A stretch of DNA of 64,000 nucleotides from Fodinibius salicampi (GTDB lineage: Bacteria; Bacteroidota; Rhodothermia; Balneolales; Balneolaceae). This document shows, in pieces, positions 27,261 to 35,503 of this stretch. Position 1 is the first letter of the stretch, and each line of letters begins with the position of its first letter. Under the pieces are notes generated by a model. The model made no database searches. It was not told the DNA's origin and worked only from the letters and a program-made list of their open reading frames with translations. The translations under genes and the position numbers were made by a program. The stretch lies in the NCBI RefSeq assembly GCF_039545095.1, contig NZ_BAABRS010000001.1, positions 930,001 through 994,000 of the forward strand. Reading direction: 5' to 3'.

Positions 27261-28748
27261 ATGACGAAGCTCGGGGGCTCTACCGGCATAACTATGCCGT
27301 CACGTTTTTCTTTACTCTTATTTATTTTCCTATTCTTCGAGAGTGTTGGGTATTCTCAATCACAGGAGAAACTCAAACAGGATATTATCTCTCTGGATAA
27401 GATTAAAAGCAGCATAGATAATAATAACATCTCATCGTTAAAAGGAGATACTGTAACCGTAACTGGAATTGCCAATATTTCTACCGGTCTACTTCACGAA
27501 AACTATTTACAGGTCTTCATCCAGAATGATTCTACAGGTATATCCCTTTTCTCTGTATCTTATAACAAAACCATAAACCACGGTGATAGTATCGTTGCCA
27601 CAGGTGTAATACAGGATTACTATGGCCTGACAGAAATTAATGTTTCTGAATACTCCGTATTTCCCACTAACGGGAAGCAGCCGCCAATTATTCCTTTATT
27701 CCAGGCTGTGGATAGCCCCCAAAGATTTGAGGGTATGTTGGTAAACGGAACAGGTAATGTAGTTAGAAAAGGAGATCGATTTAATGGCAAATACATTATG
27801 GTTGCTCCATATAATAAACCGGATAAATCGATGATGGTCTACGTTACCAATTTCCATTCCATGTACCAGCAATTTGATTTTGAGTCGCTGAGTGTTGGGG
27901 ATGAGGTTCGCATAACCGGTGTATTAAGCTTGTATAACCCAGACAGTAAGGGGGAAGAAGAGAGCACTTATAAGATTCATTTGCGCACCCCAAATGATTT
28001 AACACCTATTGGTTTTACGCAAAGCCAAGTAACACTTTGGGGATCAATGGGACTTCTTTTAGTACTTCTTGTAATAGGATGGATTATTTCTCTACGATCT
28101 TCAGTTAAGAACAAAACCGAAGATTTACAGGAATCTCTGAATGACAAAGAAATATTATTAAAAGAGATTCACCACCGGATAAAGAACAACCTAGCCATCA
28201 TGTCCGGACTCTTTGAACTCCAACTGGAGGGAGTTGAAAATGCGGAAACCCAAAAAGTTCTGCGCGACAGTCAGTCTCGGCTAAAATCAATGGCCTTGGT
28301 ACATGACAAGTTATATCGGACCTCTACCCTCACAGACATCGAAATGTCACAATATATTACCGAGCTGGTTAGAAGTCTGCGTAATACTTTTGCAGGAACG
28401 AATCAGGAAATTGACCTGGAATTTGACCTTGATGATATTTCACTGGACATCGATCAAGCTATCCCGTGTGGATTGTTGATCAATGAAATAGTAGTAAATG
28501 CCTTTAAACATGCTTTTAATAATAAAAAAACAGGCGTCATTAATATTTCCCTAAAACGTCAAGGAGAAACTATTCAATTGGTTATTGCAGATAACGGAGA
28601 GGGTATTCCGGATGATATTGACCTTGAGAACAGAAGTTCCCTGGGAATGATGTTGATTGATACTTTTAAAAAGCAACTGGAAGCCACAATGGAGATAACA
28701 AACACCAATGGCACTCGATATTCTATCAGCTTTCCTATTGAAGAGTAA
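27261..28748 (+). CDS. Sensor histidine kinase, HisKA_2 type, with periplasmic OB-like domain
   Basis: About 495 residues. The signal sequence begins at an inner ATG, 27294 (SRFSLLLFIFLFFESVGYSQ), which may be the true start. A periplasmic region follows with two OB-fold-like repeats (LKGDTVTVTGIANISTG, FEGMLVNGTGNVVRKGDRF), then one membrane helix near 255-275. The cytoplasmic part has the HisKA_2 phosphorylation helix (KEIHHRIKNNLAIMSGLFELQLE) and a HATPase domain with N box (INEIVVNAFKHAF) and G box (IADNGEGIPDD). The kinase autophosphorylates the His in KEIHHRIKNN. No response regulator is adjacent, so it is an orphan. The input signal is unknown. Confidence 0.8.
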   Translation: MTKLGGSTGITMPSRFSLLLFIFLFFESVGYSQSQEKLKQDIISLDKIKSSIDNNNISSLKGDTVTVTGIANISTGLLHENYLQVFIQNDSTGISLFSVSYNKTINHGDSIVATGVIQDYYGLTEINVSEYSVFPTNGKQPPIIPLFQAVDSPQRFEGMLVNGTGNVVRKGDRFNGKYIMVAPYNKPDKSMMVYVTNFHSMYQQFDFESLSVGDEVRITGVLSLYNPDSKGEEESTYKIHLRTPNDLTPIGFTQSQVTLWGSMGLLLVLLVIGWIISLRSSVKNKTEDLQESLNDKEILLKEIHHRIKNNLAIMSGLFELQLEGVENAETQKVLRDSQSRLKSMALVHDKLYRTSTLTDIEMSQYITELVRSLRNTFAGTNQEIDLEFDLDDISLDIDQAIPCGLLINEIVVNAFKHAFNNKKTGVINISLKRQGETIQLVIADNGEGIPDDIDLENRSSLGMMLIDTFKKQLEATMEITNTNGTRYSISFPIEE

Positions 28749-29045
28749 TTTAGTTATCCACCGACTTATTTTCTTGCTATCTTATTGATCCAATCTATTA
28801 TTCCCTGCATCATAGCGGTAATTGTCTTAAATCCCATATATACTAGTCTTAAGAAAACTGAAATTTATTAAAAAAAACTAATTATGTAGGTTTTAATACC
28901 TAGTTGTAATACTTTATTCATTGATAATAGGATCGCCTCCCTCAATAAAGCTGTTATCAGGAAACTTTACTGTCTGAGTCCCTCTTCTTATCAGGCTTAT
29001 TCAACTTTAAAAAATTTAGCTGAGTTTAAATACTCGGAGTAAAAA

Positions 29046-29582
29046 ATGAAAACGATAAATACCCTTTTAACGATTACAGTATGTACCGGTTTCCTTTTCC
29101 TCAATAGTTTAATAGTTAACGGTCAAAATTGTAAATGCCCAGATGAGGTTCTTGTTGTTTATGAGGAACCTGCAATGCCATTAGTTTCAATTACAGAGAA
29201 GGATTACCCAAACTTTTTAAATATTTCGGGTTTAGAAAGATATTCAAATATTAAATATCTGGGATCAACTAAAAATTCTAAATCATACACTCTCAAGAGT
29301 AAAAGTAACCAAGTAAATCTAAATGCCACCTATGCGCAAGATGGGAAGCTAATTCATGGTAAACTTACTGTAAAAAATGCTCCTCTTCCTAAAATTATAT
29401 CCCGTCATTTAGCAAGCGACGATTATAAAAATTGGATAATGAAAAGTAATAAAACTGTTATACACGACTTTGATGCCTTAAAAACAGAATACGAGATAAA
29501 ACTTCAGCAGGATAAAAAGAAACAAACCTTATATTTTAATCATAAAGGAGACCAGATTAAAAAACTTTCTCGTCGTTTATAA
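29046..29582 (+). CDS. Secreted small protein, possibly PepSY-like
   Basis: 178 residues with a signal peptide (INTLLTITVCTGFLFLNSLIVNGQ). The mature part alternates short strands and helices (YLGSTKNSKSYTLKSKSNQVNLNATY; KLIHGKLTVKNAPLPKIISRHLAS; KTEYEIKLQQDKKKQTLYFNHKGD), which resembles the PepSY-like/BLIP-fold proteins common in this phylum, but the match is weak. Ribosome site CGGAG precedes the ATG. It stands alone and is followed by a terminator. The role is unknown. Confidence 0.5.
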   Translation: MKTINTLLTITVCTGFLFLNSLIVNGQNCKCPDEVLVVYEEPAMPLVSITEKDYPNFLNISGLERYSNIKYLGSTKNSKSYTLKSKSNQVNLNATYAQDGKLIHGKLTVKNAPLPKIISRHLASDDYKNWIMKSNKTVIHDFDALKTEYEIKLQQDKKKQTLYFNHKGDQIKKLSRRL

Positions 29583-29650
29583 TATATCTTCAAGCATAAA
29601 CTGGAGTTAAAGGTGTCCAACTAAATCCGTTGAATATCAATTAGCTCTAT

Positions 29651-29690
29651 AAAAGAGTTCTCGGATTAACTATAGTCCGAGACCTCTTTA
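29651..29690. terminator. Stem-loop between convergent genes
   Basis: AAAGAG-TT-CTCGGA pairs with TCCGAG-AC-CTCTTT around a ten-base loop, followed by a short T-rich stretch. It lies between genes ending at 29582 (plus) and 29758 (minus) and probably terminates both. Confidence 0.6.
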
Positions 29691-29757
29691 TTCTCACTTT
29701 ATATTAAAACTAAATATTACAGTTTTAGAATTAAGAAATATTTGTTCATTCAAGCAT

Positions 29758-30612
29758 TTAGCTTAGAATTGAATCGGCTATATAGTCGGGTATTATTCCG
29801 GAAGAATTTATTTTGAGGTCCACAGTATCGGAACGGGTATTACCAGAAAGCACCAACAGCGTTTTAAGCCCGAATTTGTTCCCCCCGAGAATATCTGTAC
29901 TTAAAGTATCACCTACCATCAGGATATCTTCTTTAGCAAAGGTACCGGTTTTATTCAGCTCGTCGAAAGCATACATAAACATTTGGGAATCGGGCTTTCC
30001 AAATCGTATAAATTTTTGATCAACTATATACTCTACAAGCCTTGAAATACCCCCTATTGCAATAGCGACATCACTTTTGGATACCGGGTAATATTTATCA
30101 GAATTTGCCACTATAACCGGCAGGTTTTTGCGACGGAGAAAGTTTACAGTCTTGTTAATATGAAGATTCCAGTCAAATCCTTCATCATCCAGAAACAAAA
30201 ATGCTGAAATATCATCGATATCTTTCATACTATTGAGGTCAACATCGGATATAGGCACGTGTTCCAATCCCGATTGCAAAATATATTCTGCTGAATTTTC
30301 TGTACCCAGGTAAGCAACTTTACCAGAAGTTATTTTAAGCTCTAAAAACTGCCTGGCAAGCATTCCCGAAGTGATTATTTCCTCTTCACGAAGTCCTTTA
30401 AGTCCAAGGTTTTTAAATACTTGTATCTGCTGTTCCTGACTGCGCGAGGCATCGTTAGTAAGAACTCTAAAAGGAATATTCTGGCTTCGGATATAATCAA
30501 TAGAGTCCTGTACCCCATCGATAAGTCCCTCGTGGTTTTTTAGTACACCATAGGAGTCGATAAAAACAGCTTTAAAATTCTTTACAAGCGAATAAAATGA
30601 TACTTTTTCCAT
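29758..30612 (-). CDS. HAD-superfamily class IIA hydrolase
   Basis: 284 residues. Motif I is FIDSYGVLKNHEGLIDG: the nucleophile Asp is present but the usual second Asp (DxD) is Tyr, as in the DxWGV subfamily of class IIA. Motif II is RVLTNDASRS. Motif IV is ILMVGDTLSTDILGGNKFGLKTLLV. The cap lies between motifs II and III, as in NagD-like phosphatases. A substrate cannot be given; sugar phosphates or phosphorylated small molecules are likely. The loss of the acid/base Asp may lower phosphatase activity. It is the last gene of a three-gene unit behind an APH-like kinase (eight-base gap) and a glutamine-synthetase-like ligase. Confidence 0.8.
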   Translation of the reverse strand: MEKVSFYSLVKNFKAVFIDSYGVLKNHEGLIDGVQDSIDYIRSQNIPFRVLTNDASRSQEQQIQVFKNLGLKGLREEEIITSGMLARQFLELKITSGKVAYLGTENSAEYILQSGLEHVPISDVDLNSMKDIDDISAFLFLDDEGFDWNLHINKTVNFLRRKNLPVIVANSDKYYPVSKSDVAIAIGGISRLVEYIVDQKFIRFGKPDSQMFMYAFDELNKTGTFAKEDILMVGDTLSTDILGGNKFGLKTLLVLSGNTRSDTVDLKINSSGIIPDYIADSILS

Positions 30613-30620
30613 TGTTTTTG

Positions 30621-31664
30621 CTAAAGATTGAGTGCTTCTAATAACGGTTCTGGATCAAATTTTTCGTCAACTACAGGCAAATGCTCATTATACGCTTCCT
30701 GTTGGAGACGTGTTGCAAATACCTCATGAAAGAAATATCGGCCATATTTTACAACATAATTAAGCAAGAAGAAACGATAGGCCTCTTTCAAAAACCGAAT
30801 TTCCACTTCTTTGAGTGGATATTCATTGTGATATACCTTCAAAAACCGCAGGAAGCGGTCTTCCATAAGCGGATCCAGATCATAGCTAAAAATTGTTTGA
30901 TCCCCAGCATGTGACACAATACGGCTGAAAAAATAAAAATCCATCATTCTAGAACTAACACGGAACCAGTCGTAATCCCATCGTGAATAAAGCTGGAAAT
31001 TTTTGGTTACTGAAAAGTTTCCAATATTCCAGTCTACAAAAACAGGGATTACGTCCAGTTCATCCGTTCCAAGCTCTTCAACATTCTCTAAAAAGGTGTG
31101 GCATTGTCGCTTAATTAACTCTATGTGCATACGATGCTCATGCCGGCCTTCCTTGGTTTCAAGTATCTCAAGCAAATGATTGATATCAACTTCCAGAGTC
31201 TTAGATGAGGGAGGTAGAGTATTTTTAATACTATGACATGCTTTATGAAAGCGGGCAAAACTTACCGCGAGTTTATCTATTTGATCCTCATTCAATCGTT
31301 TTGGCAATCGCTTTCTTACCTCCATGGGGCGATAAAAAACGACCCAAACATCGATCAGTTCATCCTGATGGCGATGCACAAAAAGAGAATTCCCCTTAAT
31401 CAATGACCGCGCTAAAACATTTTCAAAGGGAGATGGAAGATTATTAGCTAATGAATTAATAATGCTATGATCTTCCACGAAATGCTCGAATTTACCGAAG
31501 TAAGAAAGCTTTGCAATAATCACATTTTTATCTGAGAAAGAAATCCGATAGACATGGTTTGTAGAAACCTTAGCACTAATGTCTGTAATACTAATAATTT
31601 CTTTACTATCATCATAAGCCTCAACAGCCTCTCTTACAATTTGATTAAAATCAATCTGAAGCAT
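30621..31664 (-). CDS. Aminoglycoside-phosphotransferase/choline-kinase-like kinase
   Basis: 347 residues of the APH fold. Seen: an early lysine strand (KNVIIAKLSYFG), the catalytic Brenner-type loop FVDWNIGNFSV (D, and N five residues on), and the metal-binding RWDYDWFRV, so the ATP-dependent kinase core is intact. The His that usually precedes the catalytic Asp is Val. The substrate is unknown; because the gene lies twelve bases after a glutamate-amine-ligase-like gene and eight bases before a phosphatase-like gene, an amino alcohol or its gamma-glutamyl derivative is a reasonable guess. Resistance to antibiotics is not implied. Confidence 0.7.
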   Translation of the reverse strand: MLQIDFNQIVREAVEAYDDSKEIISITDISAKVSTNHVYRISFSDKNVIIAKLSYFGKFEHFVEDHSIINSLANNLPSPFENVLARSLIKGNSLFVHRHQDELIDVWVVFYRPMEVRKRLPKRLNEDQIDKLAVSFARFHKACHSIKNTLPPSSKTLEVDINHLLEILETKEGRHEHRMHIELIKRQCHTFLENVEELGTDELDVIPVFVDWNIGNFSVTKNFQLYSRWDYDWFRVSSRMMDFYFFSRIVSHAGDQTIFSYDLDPLMEDRFLRFLKVYHNEYPLKEVEIRFLKEAYRFFLLNYVVKYGRYFFHEVFATRLQQEAYNEHLPVVDEKFDPEPLLEALNL

Positions 31665-31676
31665 AAATAAATAGTA

Positions 31677-33032
31677 TTAAATAATTTCAAAATAACGTTG
31701 TAGTTCCCAATCGGTTACCTGCTTTGAAAATTGCTGCCACTCCCATTCTCTGGTCTTAATAAAATGATCCGTAAACTCCTTACCAAATAATTCTTCGGGC
31801 AGTTTTGAAGCTTTCATAACATCCGTGGCTTCCCTGAGTGATGCCGGTAACGGTTGGTTTTCACTATTAGCGTATTCGTTACCCTGTGTTTTTGCAATAT
31901 CCAAACTGAGGTTATGCTTGATTCCATATAATCCGGATGCCAGGCTGGCTGCCATAGATAAATAGGGATTGGCATCGGCCCCGGGTACCCTCGTCTCTAT
32001 CCGAGTAGCACTAGCCCCATCAGGAATAACTCTGAGTGCGGTTGTTCTATTTCCTATACCCCAACTAACAGTTGTAGAAGCCCATGAACCTTCTACAAAA
32101 CGTTTATAACTGTTTACAGTTGGAGCATACATCGGCAATATATGAGGCAGACAATGGAGTTGTCCCGCTAAATAGTACTCCAGAATTTTACTGATATTAT
32201 TTTCTCTTGAAGAATCATAAAATACATTCTTCTCCTTATCTTTGTCCCATAGACTTTGGTGAATATGTCCGCTGCATCCCGGTAAATCATTATTCCACTT
32301 TGCCATGAAGCTAGCGACCAGTTCATGCTGATATGCGATCTCCTTAACAGCCGATTTAAATAGCACTGCGCGGTCAGCGGCTTCCAGTATATCAGCATAG
32401 GTAATGCTGGCTTCAAAGACGCCATCTCCGGTTTCCGTATGCTGACCTTCAATGGGTACCTTAAATGCAAACAACTGGTCATACAAGTCATTAAAGTAGG
32501 GAGCATTTTGTGAAGATCTGAGAATCGAATAACCAAACATACCCGGCGATAGCGGGATTGGGTCTTTATAATTTTTTTCTTTTAAACTTTGGGGAGTCTC
32601 CCGAAAGTTAAACCATTCAAACTCATTAGAAAACTGTGGATGGTATCCCATATCGATACTACGCTGTCGAATCTTTTTCAGCAATGTACGGGGACATACT
32701 CCTGCCATATCTTTTGAACGACTGAAATCAGCTAAAAAAAATGGCATCTCCCTTTCCCAGGGAATGGTTCGGTAGGTAGAAGGATCAATAGAAGCGTAAG
32801 AGTCCGGATAGCCCGTATGCCACCCTGTTACAGAAGGATCATCATAAACGGCATCATTCATATCCCAGCCAAAGATGACATTACAAAATCCGACCTTTTT
32901 ATCCAGGCTTTTTAAAAATTTTGATTTGGATATGATTTTCCCGCGGAGGATTCCATCTATATCCGTTACAGCAAACTTAATTCTATTGTCTTTCTTTTTC
33001 TCTATTTCTTCAACAACTGCTTTCTGATCCAT
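31677..33032 (-). CDS. Glutamine-synthetase-like gamma-glutamyl ligase (PuuA/GlnA-related)
   Basis: 451 residues with glutamine-synthetase fold marks: FAVTDIDGILRGKIISKSKF (beta-grasp start), SNEFEWFNF (metal Glu), HTETGDGVFEASI, GCSGHIHQSLW (His-x-His of the ATP/metal site), VNSYKRFVEGSWAS, and ADANPYLSMAASLASGLYGI, typical of the PuuA and FluG group and not of assimilatory GS I. This group joins glutamate to an amine other than ammonia using ATP. The amine is unknown. It heads a tight unit with the kinase and HAD genes, and it lies next to the GSII gene on the same strand, though a terminator separates the two. Confidence 0.75.
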   Translation of the reverse strand: MDQKAVVEEIEKKKDNRIKFAVTDIDGILRGKIISKSKFLKSLDKKVGFCNVIFGWDMNDAVYDDPSVTGWHTGYPDSYASIDPSTYRTIPWEREMPFFLADFSRSKDMAGVCPRTLLKKIRQRSIDMGYHPQFSNEFEWFNFRETPQSLKEKNYKDPIPLSPGMFGYSILRSSQNAPYFNDLYDQLFAFKVPIEGQHTETGDGVFEASITYADILEAADRAVLFKSAVKEIAYQHELVASFMAKWNNDLPGCSGHIHQSLWDKDKEKNVFYDSSRENNISKILEYYLAGQLHCLPHILPMYAPTVNSYKRFVEGSWASTTVSWGIGNRTTALRVIPDGASATRIETRVPGADANPYLSMAASLASGLYGIKHNLSLDIAKTQGNEYANSENQPLPASLREATDVMKASKLPEELFGKEFTDHFIKTREWEWQQFSKQVTDWELQRYFEII

Positions 33033-33184
33033 TATACTAATTAACTTATCTTCCTCAATTTAATATGGGTTTGCAGGGCCAGCATTATATCCAGATTTCG
33101 ACTTAGGTATTAATAATCGGAGAAATTATTTTTGGTAGTGCCTTAAAATACGAATTCCCCTTTGATGTCAAAGCAGATATAATG

Positions 33185-33218
33185 AAAAACCCCGTCTCCT
33201 CACAGAAACGGGGTTTTT
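33185..33218 (-). terminator. Rho-independent terminator after glutamine synthetase II
   Basis: AAAAACCCCGT and ACGGGGTTTTT pair around a twelve-base loop. On the minus strand the stem is followed by a T run. It lies 31 bases after the GSII stop, so it separates that gene from the ligase-kinase-phosphatase unit. Confidence 0.85.
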
Positions 33219-33248
33219 AAATCAGAGGTAATTAACTCTGTACTTTAA

Positions 33249-34262
33249 TTAGAGATCGACACTATTGACCGTCTCAATAATACGAGCCCCTACTTTATAG
33301 GGATCAGCATTAGATGCAGGACGACGATCTTCCAGGCGTCCAATCCAGCCGTCTTCCTTCGTAGTAACAGGAATTCGAATAGAAGCACCACGGTCAGAAA
33401 CTCCATAACTAAACTTATCTATGGATTGTGTCTCGTGTTTACCGGTCAGACGTTTGTCATTATCTGCACCGTATACTTCGATGTGTTCATCGATATGATC
33501 TCCAAAAGCTTCACAAATGGCTTTCATGTTTTCTTCGCCACCAGTTTCGCGCATAAATTCATTGGAGAAATTAGCATGCATACCTGAACCGTTCCAATCG
33601 GTATCACCCAGTGGCTTTGGATGCCAGTCAACAACCAATCCATATTTCTCAGCAAGACGTTCGATCAGGTAACGCCCAATCCATATTTCATCTCCGGTTG
33701 ACTTTGCACTTTTACCGAAAATCTGGAATTCCCACTGGCCGGCAGCGACTTCAGCATTGATACCTTCGATATTAAGACCAACTTCAAGGCATAAATCCAA
33801 ATGTTCTTCAATAATTTCGCGACCGAAAGCAGAATCTCCACCAACTCCGCAATAATAAGGTCCCTGGGGTGGAGGAAATCCATTATTTGGGAAGCCTATT
33901 GGTCGACCTGTATCGGGGTCTGAGAGGAAATACTCCTGCTCATAACCAAACCAGAAATCACCATCCTCTTCATCAATCGTAGCCCGGGCATTACTTTCAT
34001 GAGGAGTACCATCAGCATTTAGTACTTCCGTCATTACCAGGTATGCCGACTTCCGTGAAGGATCAGGATAAATAGCTACGGGCTTCAATAAGCAGTCAGA
34101 AGAACTGCCTTTTGCCTGTTCAGTAGAACTTCCATCGAAGTTCCATATTGGCGCATCTTCAAGTTCACCACTGAAATCATGAAGAACTTTGGTTTTACTT
34201 CTCAACGATTGGGTTGGCTGATAACCATCAAGCCAAATATATTCGAGTTTAGAGAAAGCCAT
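33249..34262 (-). CDS. glnA: Glutamine synthetase, type II (eukaryote-like)
   Basis: 337 residues, the usual GSII length, against 440-470 for GSI. Motifs seen: LEYIWLDGYQ, WNFDGSSTEQAKGSSSDCLLKPVAIYPDP, FGYEQEYFL, EGINAEVAAGQWEFQIFG, GDTDWNGSGMHANFSNEFMR, and RGASIRIPVTTKEDGWIGRLEDRRPASNADPY. It makes glutamine from glutamate, ammonia and ATP in the cytoplasm and is the main ammonia-assimilating enzyme seen here. The enzyme is not of the adenylylated type, so control is probably at transcription; its upstream region has a small symmetric site (34364-34376). Confidence 0.95.
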   Translation of the reverse strand: MAFSKLEYIWLDGYQPTQSLRSKTKVLHDFSGELEDAPIWNFDGSSTEQAKGSSSDCLLKPVAIYPDPSRKSAYLVMTEVLNADGTPHESNARATIDEEDGDFWFGYEQEYFLSDPDTGRPIGFPNNGFPPPQGPYYCGVGGDSAFGREIIEEHLDLCLEVGLNIEGINAEVAAGQWEFQIFGKSAKSTGDEIWIGRYLIERLAEKYGLVVDWHPKPLGDTDWNGSGMHANFSNEFMRETGGEENMKAICEAFGDHIDEHIEVYGADNDKRLTGKHETQSIDKFSYGVSDRGASIRIPVTTKEDGWIGRLEDRRPASNADPYKVGARIIETVNSVDL

Positions 34263-34609
34263 GTAAGTTTCTATAATTGATTATTAAATTATTAGTTAGC
34301 TTAAAACTGGAATTAAACTATCTGAAAAGTTAGTTTTCGAAGGATCACGGTAAATTTACTACCAGTGTTTGACACTTGAAAATCTTTCGTTTACTGAGCT
34401 ATGTTAAAAGCTTAACTTTCCAGTAGCTTAATTTTAAACTATAATAAAAAGCTAATTAATCATTTATGCAAAAATATTTTAGACTTAACAATATAAAAAC
34501 CTAATTAAATTACTGTAAACTTAATTTAATTCAGTTTTATTGCTTTTAACTTCAATTAGTACAGTAATTTTCAGGTTTTAACCGCAAAGAACTTAATTTT
34601 TTATCTGCT
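34263..34609. other. AT-rich divergent promoter region glnA/menA
   Basis: About 350 bases with no gene. It is very AT-rich and has a small inverted repeat AGTGT-TTG-ACACT at 34364-34376, some 105 bases before the glnA start, that could bind a regulator. The TTG start of menA closes the region. Confidence 0.45.
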
Positions 34610-35503
34610 TTGAACACCCCTTTAATAAAAAGCTGGATTAATGCCGCCCGCCCTCAAACATTACCCGCCGCATTTGTGCCCGTTTTTCTGGGAACCGCAC
34701 TTGCGATTCATGACTACGTTTTTGATATCATAGCCAGTTCGGTGGCCCTGCTTTGCGCCTTTCTCATCCAGATCGGTACCAACTTTGCGAATGACTATTT
34801 TGATTTTAAAAAGGGAGCTGATACCAGTGAACGTATTGGCTTTGAACGGGCTACGGCATCGGGCCATATCCCTGAACAAGGCATGCTCAATGCAACCATT
34901 ATTACAATGGGGCTTGCTTTTATATTTGGACTCTATCTCGTTTGGCACGCCGGATGGGTAATCCTTGCGATTGGAGTGGTCTCTCTTATTTGCGGAATTT
35001 TATATACCGGGGGCCCTTATCCTCTGGGTTATAATGGCCTTGGAGATCTGTTTGTTTTTATCTTTTTTGGCATTGTAGCGGTTATGGGCACCTATTATGT
35101 CAATGCTCTCTTTTGGAGTATAGATCCTTTCTGGGCTTCCCTTGCCGTTGGAGCCCTTTCTACCAATATATTGGTTGTAAATAATCTACGCGATATAGAA
35201 CAAGATGGTCCCGCTGGCAAAAATACACTCGGTGTACTATTCGGTGAACAATTCCTGAAGTGGGAATACCTGTTTATGATGCTTCTTGCCTTCGTAATCC
35301 CACCACATTTTTATTTTAAACTGGGATATGGATGGGAAATCTTCCTGCCCTTTTTGTCATTGCCCCTGGCAGTAATACTCGTTTATCGAATATGGACAGA
35401 AGATAATAAGCGCAAGCTCAATAAGGTTTTAAAACTTACCGCCGGTTTTATGCTTTTGTTCACGCTCCTGTTTGGCGCCGGAATCCTTCTTGATCTCTCT
35501 TGA
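34610..35503 (+). CDS. menA: 1,4-dihydroxy-2-naphthoate polyprenyltransferase (menaquinone synthesis)
   Basis: 297 residues. A UbiA-fold membrane enzyme with eight to nine hydrophobic segments. The first prenyl-diphosphate site is NFANDYFDFKKGADT (NDxxDxxxDxD-like), and the second is NNLRDIEQDGPAGKNTLGVLFG (DxxxD). It joins a polyprenyl chain to DHNA and gives demethylmenaquinone. The start is TTG 34610; the protein begins NTPLIKSWINAARPQTLPAAF, the standard MenA N-terminus, so the rare start is well supported. Its stop overlaps the TTG start of menC by four bases (TTGA), which suggests translational coupling. Confidence 0.92.
   Translation: MNTPLIKSWINAARPQTLPAAFVPVFLGTALAIHDYVFDIIASSVALLCAFLIQIGTNFANDYFDFKKGADTSERIGFERATASGHIPEQGMLNATIITMGLAFIFGLYLVWHAGWVILAIGVVSLICGILYTGGPYPLGYNGLGDLFVFIFFGIVAVMGTYYVNALFWSIDPFWASLAVGALSTNILVVNNLRDIEQDGPAGKNTLGVLFGEQFLKWEYLFMMLLAFVIPPHFYFKLGYGWEIFLPFLSLPLAVILVYRIWTEDNKRKLNKVLKLTAGFMLLFTLLFGAGILLDLS

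Noticed and set aside
30621-31664. An aminoglycoside-resistance gene
   Set aside because: The fold is APH-like, but the context is metabolic and the residue before the catalytic Asp differs, so a small-molecule kinase role is more likely.
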